From the NCBI GenBank assembly GCA_900539095.1, contig UQAR01000003.1, positions 7,359 through 71,358 of the forward strand: a DNA stretch of 64,000 nt, given 5' to 3'. Position numbers and translations under genes: made by a program. How positions within the stretch are numbered: position 1 is the stretch's first letter; every line of letters begins with the position of its first letter. Below are positions 34,823 through 41,985 of this stretch, in pieces. The notes under the pieces are model-generated. The model ran no database searches. It saw only the letters and a list, made by a program, of their open reading frames with translations, and was not told where the DNA came from. Origin of the DNA: an uncultured Ruminococcus sp. GTDB lineage: Bacteria; Bacillota; Clostridia; Oscillospirales; Ruminococcaceae.

Positions 34823-35842
34823 ATGAATAACGATACGATAAAACTTATTAGAAAGACATCAAACGTAAATTCACTTATGGTGATAATTTTCTATGTCTGT
34901 GACATTCTTCTCATAAGGCTTGGCAGCTTGGCAGTGTATCACATCGCAGGAAAGTCTGCATACTATGAGGATATCGCACAGCTTGTAAGCTACTGCATAC
35001 AGTATCTCGTAGTTGTGCCAATAGTTCTTGCGGCGTTTCGGCTCGTGAGCGGCAAAAAAGAGGGGCTTAAAATAACAGCTTGTTTCAGAAAGCCCTCAAT
35101 GCCTGTAAAATGGGTGGCGAAGTGGATAGTCATATCATTCGGGCTTATCTACGCCGCAAATTATATCAACTCATTTATTTTTGCATATGTGCAGAAAGCC
35201 TCCGGCACTAGCCTTAAAGGCGTTGATTTCACTTCAAGCGGCACTGTCCTCGGCGGCGTAACAAGCGTGCTTGCAATGTCAGTGCTCGCACCGTTTTTTG
35301 AGGAGCTTATGTTCAGGGGCACGCTTTTCAGAAATGCCGAAAAATGCGGTCAGCTCACAGGCATTATAATGGTAGGTCTGACCTTCGGACTTTGGCATGG
35401 CAGCTATCAGCAGATACTCTATGCAGCAGTCATGGGTATGTGTGCTTGCTTTATGGTGGCAAAAACAGGTTCTATCTTACCGTCTTTGATACTTCACTTC
35501 ACTTTGAACACTATCGGTGCAGTGCAAAGCGTTGCACTTGGCTCCATAGACTTTGACAAGTTTGCCGCAGAACTAGAAAAGGGCAGGATAACAGGCACAG
35601 CACCAATGATAATAATAGCTGTCGCACTGCTTTCATTCGGACTTATGATAGCTGGTCTTGTGCTTTTTGTAAAAGAGCTTAGGTATCACCGTGAAAGTTT
35701 CAGACTCATAAACTTCTGCCCTGACGTTTCACAGGGCAAAAAGATCTTGACCTACCTCACCGCACCTGTCACCATACTTGCCTTTGCAGGACTTATTTTC
35801 ATAACCGTTCGCACAGCTTTAGGACTTAGCATATTCGGATAA
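34823..35842 (+). CDS. CPBP-family intramembrane metalloprotease
   Basis: The 339-residue membrane protein has about eight hydrophobic segments. The CPBP/Rce1 motif 1 EELMFRG (EExxxR) is present, followed by the motif 2 region LTFGLWHGSYQQ, with His as metal ligand, and motif 3 LHFTLNTIG. Members cleave within the membrane or act in bacteriocin immunity. Nothing nearby indicates a substrate. The start ATG has a modest RBS (GGAG at ~34813). Confidence 0.88.
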   Translation: MNNDTIKLIRKTSNVNSLMVIIFYVCDILLIRLGSLAVYHIAGKSAYYEDIAQLVSYCIQYLVVVPIVLAAFRLVSGKKEGLKITACFRKPSMPVKWVAKWIVISFGLIYAANYINSFIFAYVQKASGTSLKGVDFTSSGTVLGGVTSVLAMSVLAPFFEELMFRGTLFRNAEKCGQLTGIIMVGLTFGLWHGSYQQILYAAVMGMCACFMVAKTGSILPSLILHFTLNTIGAVQSVALGSIDFDKFAAELEKGRITGTAPMIIIAVALLSFGLMIAGLVLFVKELRYHRESFRLINFCPDVSQGKKILTYLTAPVTILAFAGLIFITVRTALGLSIFG

Positions 35843-35849
35843 AAGCACA

Positions 35850-35887
35850 AAAAATAACGCAGACTTTTTACAGCCTGCGTTATTTTT
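35850..35887. terminator. Bidirectional terminator between the CPBP and binding-protein genes
   Basis: Stem AAAAATAACGCAG / CTGCGTTATTTTT, 13 bp, with A- and T-tracts at both ends. Confidence 0.9.
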
Positions 35888-35902
35888 ATCAGGAGTTATT
35901 TA

Positions 35903-37324
35903 TTATGATTTAAGGCTTGCGATCTTCTGATTAAGTTCCTTTATCTCGGAATCAACAGTTGCAGAATACTTCTCACGAACCTGTGTCCATGTGGACTGAA
36001 CGCCCTCTTCATTAACGTTTGATGCGTCGCCATAGAGAGCGTCAACAAGGCACTGGTTGCCGTCAAACTGCTTTCTGTCGCCGAGAGCGGAAGATATACC
36101 GTAAGCGTAGTCAAAGAGCATAAGGTAATCATCAGAAACAACGTCCATCTTTGCGTTGTACATTTCGTCTGTCCAGTAAGGGTTGTTCTCCATGAACTTG
36201 TCCTTGTTTGTCTGCTCATACTTAGGATCTGTCTTTGACGCTCTTACGCACTCGAACCAGCACTTAACAGCCTCGCTCTTTGTTGAGCCCTTTACCCACA
36301 TGAATGCAGTCATATCAGAAGTTGTTATCTTCTGCTGATTATCGTCATACTGAGGGATAGGAACAACGCCCCAGTTCTCGCCCTCCTTAGGTGTCTGGTT
36401 GCCAGTGTATGCCCACTCGCCCATTGCATAGAACAGACAGTTCTGGTTAAAGCAATCTCTTGCAGAACCTACCCAGCCGTTAAGGATAATTCCGTCTTTC
36501 ATCATATTATAAAGGAAGTTCTGAGCCTTTTCGATATCAGGGTCGTTAAGGTTGCTTGAAAACTCGTTTGTTGCAGGATCATAGTTTACAAGACGCTTGC
36601 CTGTCTGCTGAACAACGTGTGCTCTGAAGAATCCGTTTACGCCGTAACGCTCTGTGTCGGCAGGTGCGTTCTCAACGTAAGATGACATAATGTCCTCCCA
36701 GTTCTTCCATGTCCACTCATTGTTTGCATAAAGCTCATATGGATCGTCAAGACCCTCAGCGTCGATTATATCCTTATCATAGCAGAGCATTGCAGACGCA
36801 GTATAGCCAAGAGGTGCAACATAGTGGTTGCCGTTGAGCATGAACTGATCTGCTGTTTCCTTTGTTGCAGACCACAGAGGCTGGCTGAAATCAACGATGC
36901 TGTCGATAGGCTGATACATATCCTTTACTACCTGTGACGGGAATGCAAGCCACTCATATTTGAATATATCAGGAATATCCTTGTTTGCTGTGATAGCGGC
37001 AGCAAGATTGTCAAATCTGTCCTCATTTGAAGTCTGCTGGAATCTTATCTTTCCGCCCTTGCTTTCAAAAAGCTGTAGCTCTGTGCTCTTCTCAGGGCTG
37101 CCCTTTGTAGGGTTCAGGTCGCCCTCGCCGAGATAAAGTATCTCTTTCTCAGCTCCGTCAGGGATAGCCTCGATAGATTCTGTATCAGCTACTGCAACGT
37201 TCTCTGTTGCAGAAAAATCGTCCTCTGCTTTGCTTGATGATGAGCCTGCTGAGCTGCCGCAGCCTGCTATGCCTGTTGCCATTGACAAAGCCATTACAGC
37301 TGCTATGTACTTTTTGTAATTCAT
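35903..37324 (-). CDS. Extracellular solute-binding lipoprotein (family 1), orphan
   Basis: The lipoprotein signal MNYKKYIAAVMALSMATG-IAGC is followed by a Ser-rich linker and a ~430-residue type 1 (sugar-type) ABC binding protein. It shows DIPDIFKYEWL, an LCYDKDIIDAEGL region and MGEWAYTGNQTP. No permease or ATPase gene is adjacent, so it either serves a remote transporter or acts as a sensor partner. GGAGG lies 8 nt before the ATG at 37324; the reading from 37339 adds five codons without RBS. Promoter at 37408-37437. Confidence 0.88.
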   Translation of the reverse strand: MNYKKYIAAVMALSMATGIAGCGSSAGSSSSKAEDDFSATENVAVADTESIEAIPDGAEKEILYLGEGDLNPTKGSPEKSTELQLFESKGGKIRFQQTSNEDRFDNLAAAITANKDIPDIFKYEWLAFPSQVVKDMYQPIDSIVDFSQPLWSATKETADQFMLNGNHYVAPLGYTASAMLCYDKDIIDAEGLDDPYELYANNEWTWKNWEDIMSSYVENAPADTERYGVNGFFRAHVVQQTGKRLVNYDPATNEFSSNLNDPDIEKAQNFLYNMMKDGIILNGWVGSARDCFNQNCLFYAMGEWAYTGNQTPKEGENWGVVPIPQYDDNQQKITTSDMTAFMWVKGSTKSEAVKCWFECVRASKTDPKYEQTNKDKFMENNPYWTDEMYNAKMDVVSDDYLMLFDYAYGISSALGDRKQFDGNQCLVDALYGDASNVNEEGVQSTWTQVREKYSATVDSEIKELNQKIASLKS

Positions 37325-37407
37325 AAAATATTCCTCCATAGTTTAATATTTTAGCATTGCGACTGATCGTATTTGGTTGGTGAGTTCATATATTCAATCT
37401 TGCTATA

Positions 37408-37437
37408 ATTATACAACACATACAAAGCTATTGTCAA
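37408..37437 (-). promoter_or_regulatory. SigA promoter of the solute-binding lipoprotein
   Basis: Minus-strand TTGACA (37432-37437), an 18-nt spacer and TATAAT (37408-37413). Leader of about 75 nt. Confidence 0.8.
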
Positions 37438-37570
37438 TCACCATTTTAGCACAAAAGCAGCCGCATTTATTATGCACATTGCACAACAAATCACTAGCAT
37501 ATTAATATTGTAATCGGAATCATTTAAAATCCACGCATAAAGTTCAAATATTAAATATCTCACACAATAC

Positions 37571-37668
37571 AAAAAAAGAGCCTTGCATACGCTGTAAATG
37601 CAAGGCTCTTTTTCATGTGTCGGCAATATACCAAAACACTAATTGATAAGGGGATCAATTAATACTCT
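37571..37668 (-). ncRNA. Candidate small RNA with C-rich loop, about 98 nt
   Basis: A self-contained transcription unit lies in the gap between the binding-protein and XRE genes. It has a full-consensus promoter (37675-37703). The 5' hairpin has AAUUGAU / AUCAAUU stems closing the loop CCCCUU (37641-37660), followed by a ~30-nt single-stranded linker. The 3' end is an intrinsic terminator with a perfect 14-bp stem (37575-37588 / 37598-37611) and seven U. No credible ORF is inside. The exposed CCCCUU is complementary to AAGGGG-type Shine-Dalgarno sites, as in C-rich-loop sRNAs of Gram-positives. Function is inference. Confidence 0.65.
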
Positions 37669-37674
37669 AATTAT

Positions 37675-37703
37675 ATTATAACACATTTGTATTCTTATGT
37701 CAA
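37675..37703 (-). promoter_or_regulatory. SigA promoter of the candidate sRNA
   Basis: Minus-strand TTGACA (37698-37703), a 17-nt spacer and TATAAT (37675-37680), a perfect match to consensus. It lies 28 bp from the divergent XRE regulator start. Confidence 0.85.
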
Positions 37704-37730
37704 TATATGTATTCATAAATCAATATCGGA

Positions 37731-37964
37731 ATGCTTGACCCTATCATATTTGGCAGAGTTATACAGCAATTTCGTGAGCGGAAGGGGCTTTCTCAGGGAG
37801 TTGTGAGCGGCTTTGCAGATATCGGCAGAACACATCTCAGTGCGATCGAGCGTGGACAGCGTAAGCCAACACTTGAAACATTTTACCGCGTAGGAGAGGC
37901 TATGCGGATAAGTCCAAGCGTCATACTTGCGGAGATAGAAAGGCAGATGAGTGATGATTTGTAA
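37731..37964 (+). CDS. Small XRE-family regulator
   Basis: The 77-residue protein is almost only a Cro/CI helix-turn-helix: IQQFRERKGLSQGVVSGFADIGRTHLSAIERGQRKPTLETFYRVGEAMRISP. No ligand domain is present. The ATG at 37731 has no convincing RBS (only CGGA adjacent). It is divergent from the candidate sRNA promoter and could regulate it; targets are unknown. Confidence 0.8.
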   Translation: MLDPIIFGRVIQQFRERKGLSQGVVSGFADIGRTHLSAIERGQRKPTLETFYRVGEAMRISPSVILAEIERQMSDDL

Positions 37965-38123
37965 AAAACATTAACACGGGCAACAAAATATGTACAGCAT
38001 TTATGCAGTTCGTAAAACTTTTTTCATGTAATCGTTTGATGTTTTCGAGGGTACTTGTAATTGACGTATCATTGTAGTATACTTGTCTAAGAAGATTTTT
38101 TTACCGAAAGGAAAATGCTTGAT

Positions 38124-39299
38124 ATGACAGATTTTGAAAGAAACAAGGCAAGGGTGACAGCTGAATACGAGGCTCTCATCAACAGAAAAAATATCGTATC
38201 CGACAGCTACAACGGAATTTATGACAGATATGTTTATCCTGTACTGACAGCTGCACACGCACCTGTTATCTGGAAATACGACATGAATCCTGAAACAAAT
38301 CCATACTTCATGGAAAGGCTCGGCATAAATGCTGTGCTCAACTCAGGTGCTATATACCTTAACGGCAAGTATTACCTTGTAGCAAGAGTTGAGGGCAACG
38401 ACAGAAAGTCATTTTTTGCAGTAGCAGAGAGTGACAGTCCAGTTGACGGTTTCCGTTTTTGGGACTACCCTGTTCAGCTCCCTGACACAGAGCCTGAGGA
38501 AACAAACGTATATGACATGAGATTGACTCAGCACGAGGACGGCTGGATATATGGTGTATTCTGTTCTGAGAGCAAGGACAAGACATCGAATGATCTTTCC
38601 GCAGCTACAGCACAGGCAGGTATCGTAAGGACAAAGGATCTCAAGACATGGGAAAGACTCCCTAATCTCAAGTCCAAGTCACCGCAGCAGAGAAACGTAG
38701 TTCTTCACCCTGAGTTCGTTGACGGCAAGTACGCATTCTACACACGTCCGCAGGACGATTTCATAGAAACAGGTTCAGGCGGAGGAGTATGCTTTGGACT
38801 TTGCGAGGACATCACGAACCCTGTTATCTGCACAGAAGAAGTTGTTATCTCACCAAGGCAGTATCACACTATCACAGAGGTAAAGAACGGAGCAGGTGCA
38901 GTGCCTATCAAGACGCCTAAGGGCTGGATACACATTGCACACGGTGTAAGGAACACAGCCGCAGGTCTGAGATATGTAATTTATGTATTTGCCACAGATC
39001 TCAAGGACCCTTCCAAGCTTATCGCATCGCCGTCAGGACTTTTCATAGCACCACACGGCAGTGAGAGAGTTGGCGACGTTTCAAACGTAGCGTTCACAAA
39101 CGGAGCTATCGTTCGTGAAAACGGTGATGTATACATTTACTACGCATCATCAGACACAAGACTGCACGTTGCTGCAACGACTATTGACAAGCTTATGGAC
39201 TACACGTTCAACACGCCGTCAGACCCACTGCGTTCAGTTGATTGTGTAAAGCAGAGATGCGAGCTTATCAGAAAAAATCTTGAATATCTTAACAAGTAA
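38124..39299 (+). CDS. GH130 4-O-beta-D-mannosyl-D-glucose phosphorylase
   Basis: The product belongs to the GH130 family and is similar to 4-O-beta-mannosyl-glucose phosphorylases, as described in Ruminococcus albus (RaMP1). These cleave mannosyl-glucose with phosphate to mannose-1-phosphate and glucose in mannan use. Recognised pieces are [61 protein letters not shown] (with the likely catalytic Asp), [29 protein letters not shown] and [10 protein letters not shown]. There is no signal peptide, so it is cytoplasmic. An earlier in-frame ATG at 38115 is only 3 nt from AAAGGA; the ATG at 38124 is better spaced. Functionally it pairs with the secreted mannanase at 46.8-50.8 kb, although it is not adjacent. 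Confidence 0.88.
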   Translation: MTDFERNKARVTAEYEALINRKNIVSDSYNGIYDRYVYPVLTAAHAPVIWKYDMNPETNPYFMERLGINAVLNSGAIYLNGKYYLVARVEGNDRKSFFAVAESDSPVDGFRFWDYPVQLPDTEPEETNVYDMRLTQHEDGWIYGVFCSESKDKTSNDLSAATAQAGIVRTKDLKTWERLPNLKSKSPQQRNVVLHPEFVDGKYAFYTRPQDDFIETGSGGGVCFGLCEDITNPVICTEEVVISPRQYHTITEVKNGAGAVPIKTPKGWIHIAHGVRNTAAGLRYVIYVFATDLKDPSKLIASPSGLFIAPHGSERVGDVSNVAFTNGAIVRENGDVYIYYASSDTRLHVAATTIDKLMDYTFNTPSDPLRSVDCVKQRCELIRKNLEYLNK

Positions 39300-39311
39300 C
39301 ACACAAAAAAG

Positions 39312-39338
39312 CAGGCAGTTTCGGCTGCCTGTTTTTTT
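39312..39338 (+). terminator. Terminator after GH130
   Basis: Stem CAGGCAG / CTGCCTG, loop TTTCGG, seven T. Confidence 0.9.
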
Positions 39339-39340
39339 AT

Positions 39341-39560
39341 ATTAATAAAGTCCCCTACAATTATGAAATTACAGCAAATCCTGAACACGGGCGAACGCTG
39401 TTCGCCCCTACTGTGGTTTGGGATAGTTTGTGGTGCCGCAAAATCGCTACGCTCGGTGCTGACTTTTACTTTCTACTTGTTCTTTACTTTGGTCAGCTTT
39501 GCCAATTCCTCACTCCTCACTTATACTCTGTTCCACCTCAAATTAATTTTCCCGAACCTC
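39341..39560. other. Intergenic region with interspersed repeats
   Basis: No gene is visible. It contains the palindrome GGGCGAACGCTGTTCGCCCC (39389-39408), also found in variant form at 54489-54508 and 58615-58631, and an AATTCCTCACTCC repeat (39504-39522). The remainder shows low-level T/C-rich sequence typical of decayed repeats. Confidence 0.6.
39389..39408. repeat. Interspersed palindromic repeat, copy 1
   Basis: GGGCGAACGCTGTTCGCCCC followed by TAC. Nearly identical to the copy at 54489-54508 (one base different), each followed by CCTAC. It is a REP- or MITE-like family, not a terminator, since no T-tract is present. Confidence 0.7.
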
Positions 39561-39589
39561 TTGCAATCAGCTACAATCTATGGTATAAT
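39561..39589 (+). promoter_or_regulatory. SigA promoter of nrdR
   Basis: TTGCAA (39561-39566), a 17-nt spacer and TATAAT (39584-39589) with TG two bases before the -10. An ACACAATATGTG-like sequence just downstream (39602-39613) partly resembles an NrdR box; this is weak. Confidence 0.7.
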
Positions 39590-39657
39590 TAATCAATAAA
39601 TACACAATATGTGCTTACACACACCGACTGTTTTCTCTGGATAAAGGAGTGTTTATA

Positions 39658-40110
39658 ATGAGATGTCCTTTTTGCAACTATGAAGATACAAGAGTAATAG
39701 ATTCACGCCCAAGCGAAGGCAAAAAACGCCGCCGCCGTGAATGTCCTAAATGCGGAAAGCGTTTCACCACTTATGAGGTGGTGGAAAAGCCGCAACTCAT
39801 GGTATACAAGCGTGACGGTTCTTTCGAGCCTTTCGACAGACAAAAGCTTATAAAAGGTATTCAGAACGCTATCAAAAAGCGTCCTGTCAGCGTTGATGAC
39901 ATGAAAAATCTTGTTGACGATATCGAGAACACCTTTGCAAACAAAATGCAGACCGAAACCACCACCAGCGAGATAGGCGACATGGTGCTTATGGGGCTTA
40001 AAAAGCTTGACCACGTTGCGTATGTACGTTTTGCGTCTGTTTACAAGGATTTCTCTGACGTTGACTCATTCATTCAGATAATCACTGAGCTTTCTGACAA
40101 GAAGAAATAA
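39658..40110 (+). CDS. nrdR: Transcriptional repressor NrdR
   Basis: NrdR represses ribonucleotide reductase genes in response to the (d)ATP state. The 150-residue protein starts with the zinc ribbon MRCPFC...RECPKCGKRFTTYE, followed by the ATP-cone domain (VYKRDGSFEPFDRQKLIKGI, and YVRFASVYKDF). AAAGGAG lies 8 nt before the ATG at 39658, giving the canonical MRCPFC start; the ATG at 39649 is less likely. Single gene with its own promoter and terminator. Confidence 0.97.
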   Translation: MRCPFCNYEDTRVIDSRPSEGKKRRRRECPKCGKRFTTYEVVEKPQLMVYKRDGSFEPFDRQKLIKGIQNAIKKRPVSVDDMKNLVDDIENTFANKMQTETTTSEIGDMVLMGLKKLDHVAYVRFASVYKDFSDVDSFIQIITELSDKKK

Positions 40111-40112
40111 AC

Positions 40113-40145
40113 AAAAGCGTTCCGATATTTTCGGGACGCTTTTTT
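40113..40145 (+). terminator. Terminator after nrdR
   Basis: AAAAGCGT-t-CCGA / TCGG-g-ACGCTTTT with T-tract. Confidence 0.9.
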
Positions 40146-40154
40146 CACACCATG

Positions 40155-40182
40155 AAAAAACGGGCAGCCTGAGCCGCCCGTT
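40155..40182 (-). terminator. Terminator after aspartate kinase
   Basis: On the minus strand ACGGGC-g-GC pairs with GC-t-GCCCGT, followed by six U (plus-strand A-run 40155-40160). It lies 11 bp past the stop. Confidence 0.9.
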
Positions 40183-40193
40183 ATATTTTTGCC

Positions 40194-41513
40194 TTAAAGC
40201 TTTGTATCAACGAAGATAGCGTAGATAGCCTTCATTGCAGCCTCAAAATCAGCCTCATTTACGCCGATGATGATGTTAAGCTCACTTGAGCCCTGATCTA
40301 TCATCTTTACGTTTACATGAGCGTGTGCAAGTGCTGAGAATATTCTGCCTGCTGTACCTCTGTTTGACTTCATTGCACGGCCAACGACAGCGATAAGAGC
40401 AAGGTCTGTTTCGATATCGATAGTATCAGGGTGGCAGTTTCTGTGCAGGCCTGACATTATCTCCTGCTCCTTAGGAGCGAACTCTGCCTGATGAACTACA
40501 ACTGACATTGTGTCGATACCTGAAGGCATATGCTCAAAGCAGATTCCGTTCTTCTCGAAAACTTCAAGAACTCTTCTGCCGAAACCAAGCTCTGCGTTCA
40601 TCATATCCTTTTCGATATTGACTACAGTAAAGCCCTTCTTGCCTGCGATACCTGTGATAGTGAACGCAGGTTTCTGTGAAGTGGACTCAACGATCATTGT
40701 GCCCATATCCTCAGGCTTGTTTGTGTTCTTGATGTTTATTGGGATACCAGCTTTTCTTACCGGGAAAATAGCGTCCTCATGGAGCACTCCTGCACCCATG
40801 TATGAAAGCTCTCTGAGCTCTTTATATGTTATGGTAGTGATAGGCTGTGGGTCGTCGATAATTCTAGGGTCACATACCAGAAAGCCTGATACGTCTGTCC
40901 AGTTCTCATAGATATCAGCATTTACAGCTGCCGCAACGATAGAACCTGTTACGTCAGAACCGCCTCTTGAAAATGTCTTGATAGTATCGTTAGGCATTGA
41001 GCCGTAGAAACCAGGAACGACTGCATTGTCAAGTGACGCCAATCTCTGTGGAAGTACCTCGTTTGTCTTTACAGAATCGAACTGACCCTGATCGTTGAAG
41101 TAGATAACATCTGCTGCGTCAACGAAATTATATCCAAGGTAGTTTGCAAGAACGATACCATTAAGATACTCGCCACGGGACGCTGCATAGTCACGTCCTG
41201 CCTTGCCGATAAAGCAAGCCTTGATAGTTTCAAATTCTTTTTCAAGAGAAAGGTCAAGACCCAGATCGTTGATTATACCGTAATATCTTTCCTTGATATC
41301 GTCGAACTCCTTAGTGAAATCCTTGCCCTTTGCTGCAAGGTCATAGCAGCCGTAGAGCATATCCGTTACCTTTGTATCGTTTGAAAATCTCTTACCCGGA
41401 GCAGAAGGTACAACGAATCTTCTTGAGCTTTCCGCTGTGATTATCTCTTTAACTTTTTTGAACTGCTCGGCACTGGCAAGCGAGCTGCCGCCGAATTTTA
41501 CAACCTTAGTCAT
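40194..41513 (-). CDS. lysC: Aspartate kinase
   Basis: The enzyme catalyses the first step of the aspartate pathway (lysine, threonine, methionine). The 439-residue protein has the kinase motif VKFGGSSLASAEQF, FSRGGSDVTGSIVAAA and two C-terminal ACT domains (FTVVNIEKDMMN; LALIAVVGRAMKSNRGTAGRIFSAL, HVNVKMIDQGSSELNIIIGV). These indicate feedback control by amino acids. It is a mono-functional kinase without fused homoserine dehydrogenase. No lysine riboswitch is visible: the 5' leader is short and the promoter is at 41587-41615. Confidence 0.95.
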   Translation of the reverse strand: MTKVVKFGGSSLASAEQFKKVKEIITAESSRRFVVPSAPGKRFSNDTKVTDMLYGCYDLAAKGKDFTKEFDDIKERYYGIINDLGLDLSLEKEFETIKACFIGKAGRDYAASRGEYLNGIVLANYLGYNFVDAADVIYFNDQGQFDSVKTNEVLPQRLASLDNAVVPGFYGSMPNDTIKTFSRGGSDVTGSIVAAAVNADIYENWTDVSGFLVCDPRIIDDPQPITTITYKELRELSYMGAGVLHEDAIFPVRKAGIPINIKNTNKPEDMGTMIVESTSQKPAFTITGIAGKKGFTVVNIEKDMMNAELGFGRRVLEVFEKNGICFEHMPSGIDTMSVVVHQAEFAPKEQEIMSGLHRNCHPDTIDIETDLALIAVVGRAMKSNRGTAGRIFSALAHAHVNVKMIDQGSSELNIIIGVNEADFEAAMKAIYAIFVDTKL

Positions 41514-41586
41514 TTCACAAACCCCTTACAAACTATAGAATTATTCCTGTCTGCGTGCTTTTCTGCACACTGACGTTACAATAAAT

Positions 41587-41615
41587 AGTATACCGAATTT
41601 GCGTGATTAAGTCAA
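41587..41615 (-). promoter_or_regulatory. SigA promoter of aspartate kinase
   Basis: Minus-strand TTGACT (41610-41615), a 17-nt spacer and TATACT (41587-41592). Confidence 0.75.
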
Positions 41616-41712
41616 TGTATAAATGGACTAATTTTTATAGATTTTTCAATGTATGTTTGTGAAATACGCTTGTATTTGTATGACGGACAACTTGTATTTA
41701 TCTGTATGCCTG

Positions 41713-41859
41713 TTATTTATAGTGTTCATCTATCCACTTATCATGTTTTCTTGCAAGCAGCCCCCAGCGTTCTTCAGCACAAAGTGCGGCGGATAAAACG
41801 AGCGGCAAAGTGAGCAGCACAGCCGAAATAATAAGAATAGCCATAGCATTTACGTTCAT
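41713..41859 (-). CDS. Small membrane protein, 48 aa, unknown
   Basis: The ORF encodes MNVNAMAILIISAVLLTLPLV..., a single hydrophobic helix (~5-27), then a charged tail AEERWGLLARKHDKWIDEHYK. A strong SD AGGAGG lies 7 nt before the ATG, which argues for real translation. A TATAAT-like -10 sits ~35 nt upstream. It is monocistronic between the 7TM-EAL gene and lysC. No family recognised; a regulatory or stress small protein is possible. Confidence 0.6.
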   Translation of the reverse strand: MNVNAMAILIISAVLLTLPLVLSAALCAEERWGLLARKHDKWIDEHYK

Positions 41860-41943
41860 AAGAACGCCTCCTGCCTTAGTTTTGTTATGACTATATTATA
41901 TCGTTCCATGCTTAAACAGACCTTAATGAAAAATGAAAACTAA

Positions 41944-41973
41944 ATGAAAAAGCCCCGACCGAAGTCAGGGCTT
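41944..41973 (-). terminator. Terminator after the 7TM-EAL gene
   Basis: AAGCCC-c-GAC / GTC-a-GGGCTT around a UUCG tetraloop on the minus strand, followed by U4. Confidence 0.9.
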
Positions 41974-41985
41974 AGACCAAACAGC

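Noticed and set aside
37438..37626. 62-codon frame overlapping the sRNA candidate
   Set aside because: It starts with TTG and no RBS, runs through the terminator stem, and has a composition unlike neighbours. The RNA interpretation fits better.
39341..39560. CRISPR-like repeats
   Set aside because: The repeated motifs are single palindromes scattered over 20 kb without regular spacers, and no cas genes are present.
41514..41640. Lysine riboswitch before aspartate kinase
   Set aside because: The predicted leader is too short and none of the L-box conserved blocks is seen.
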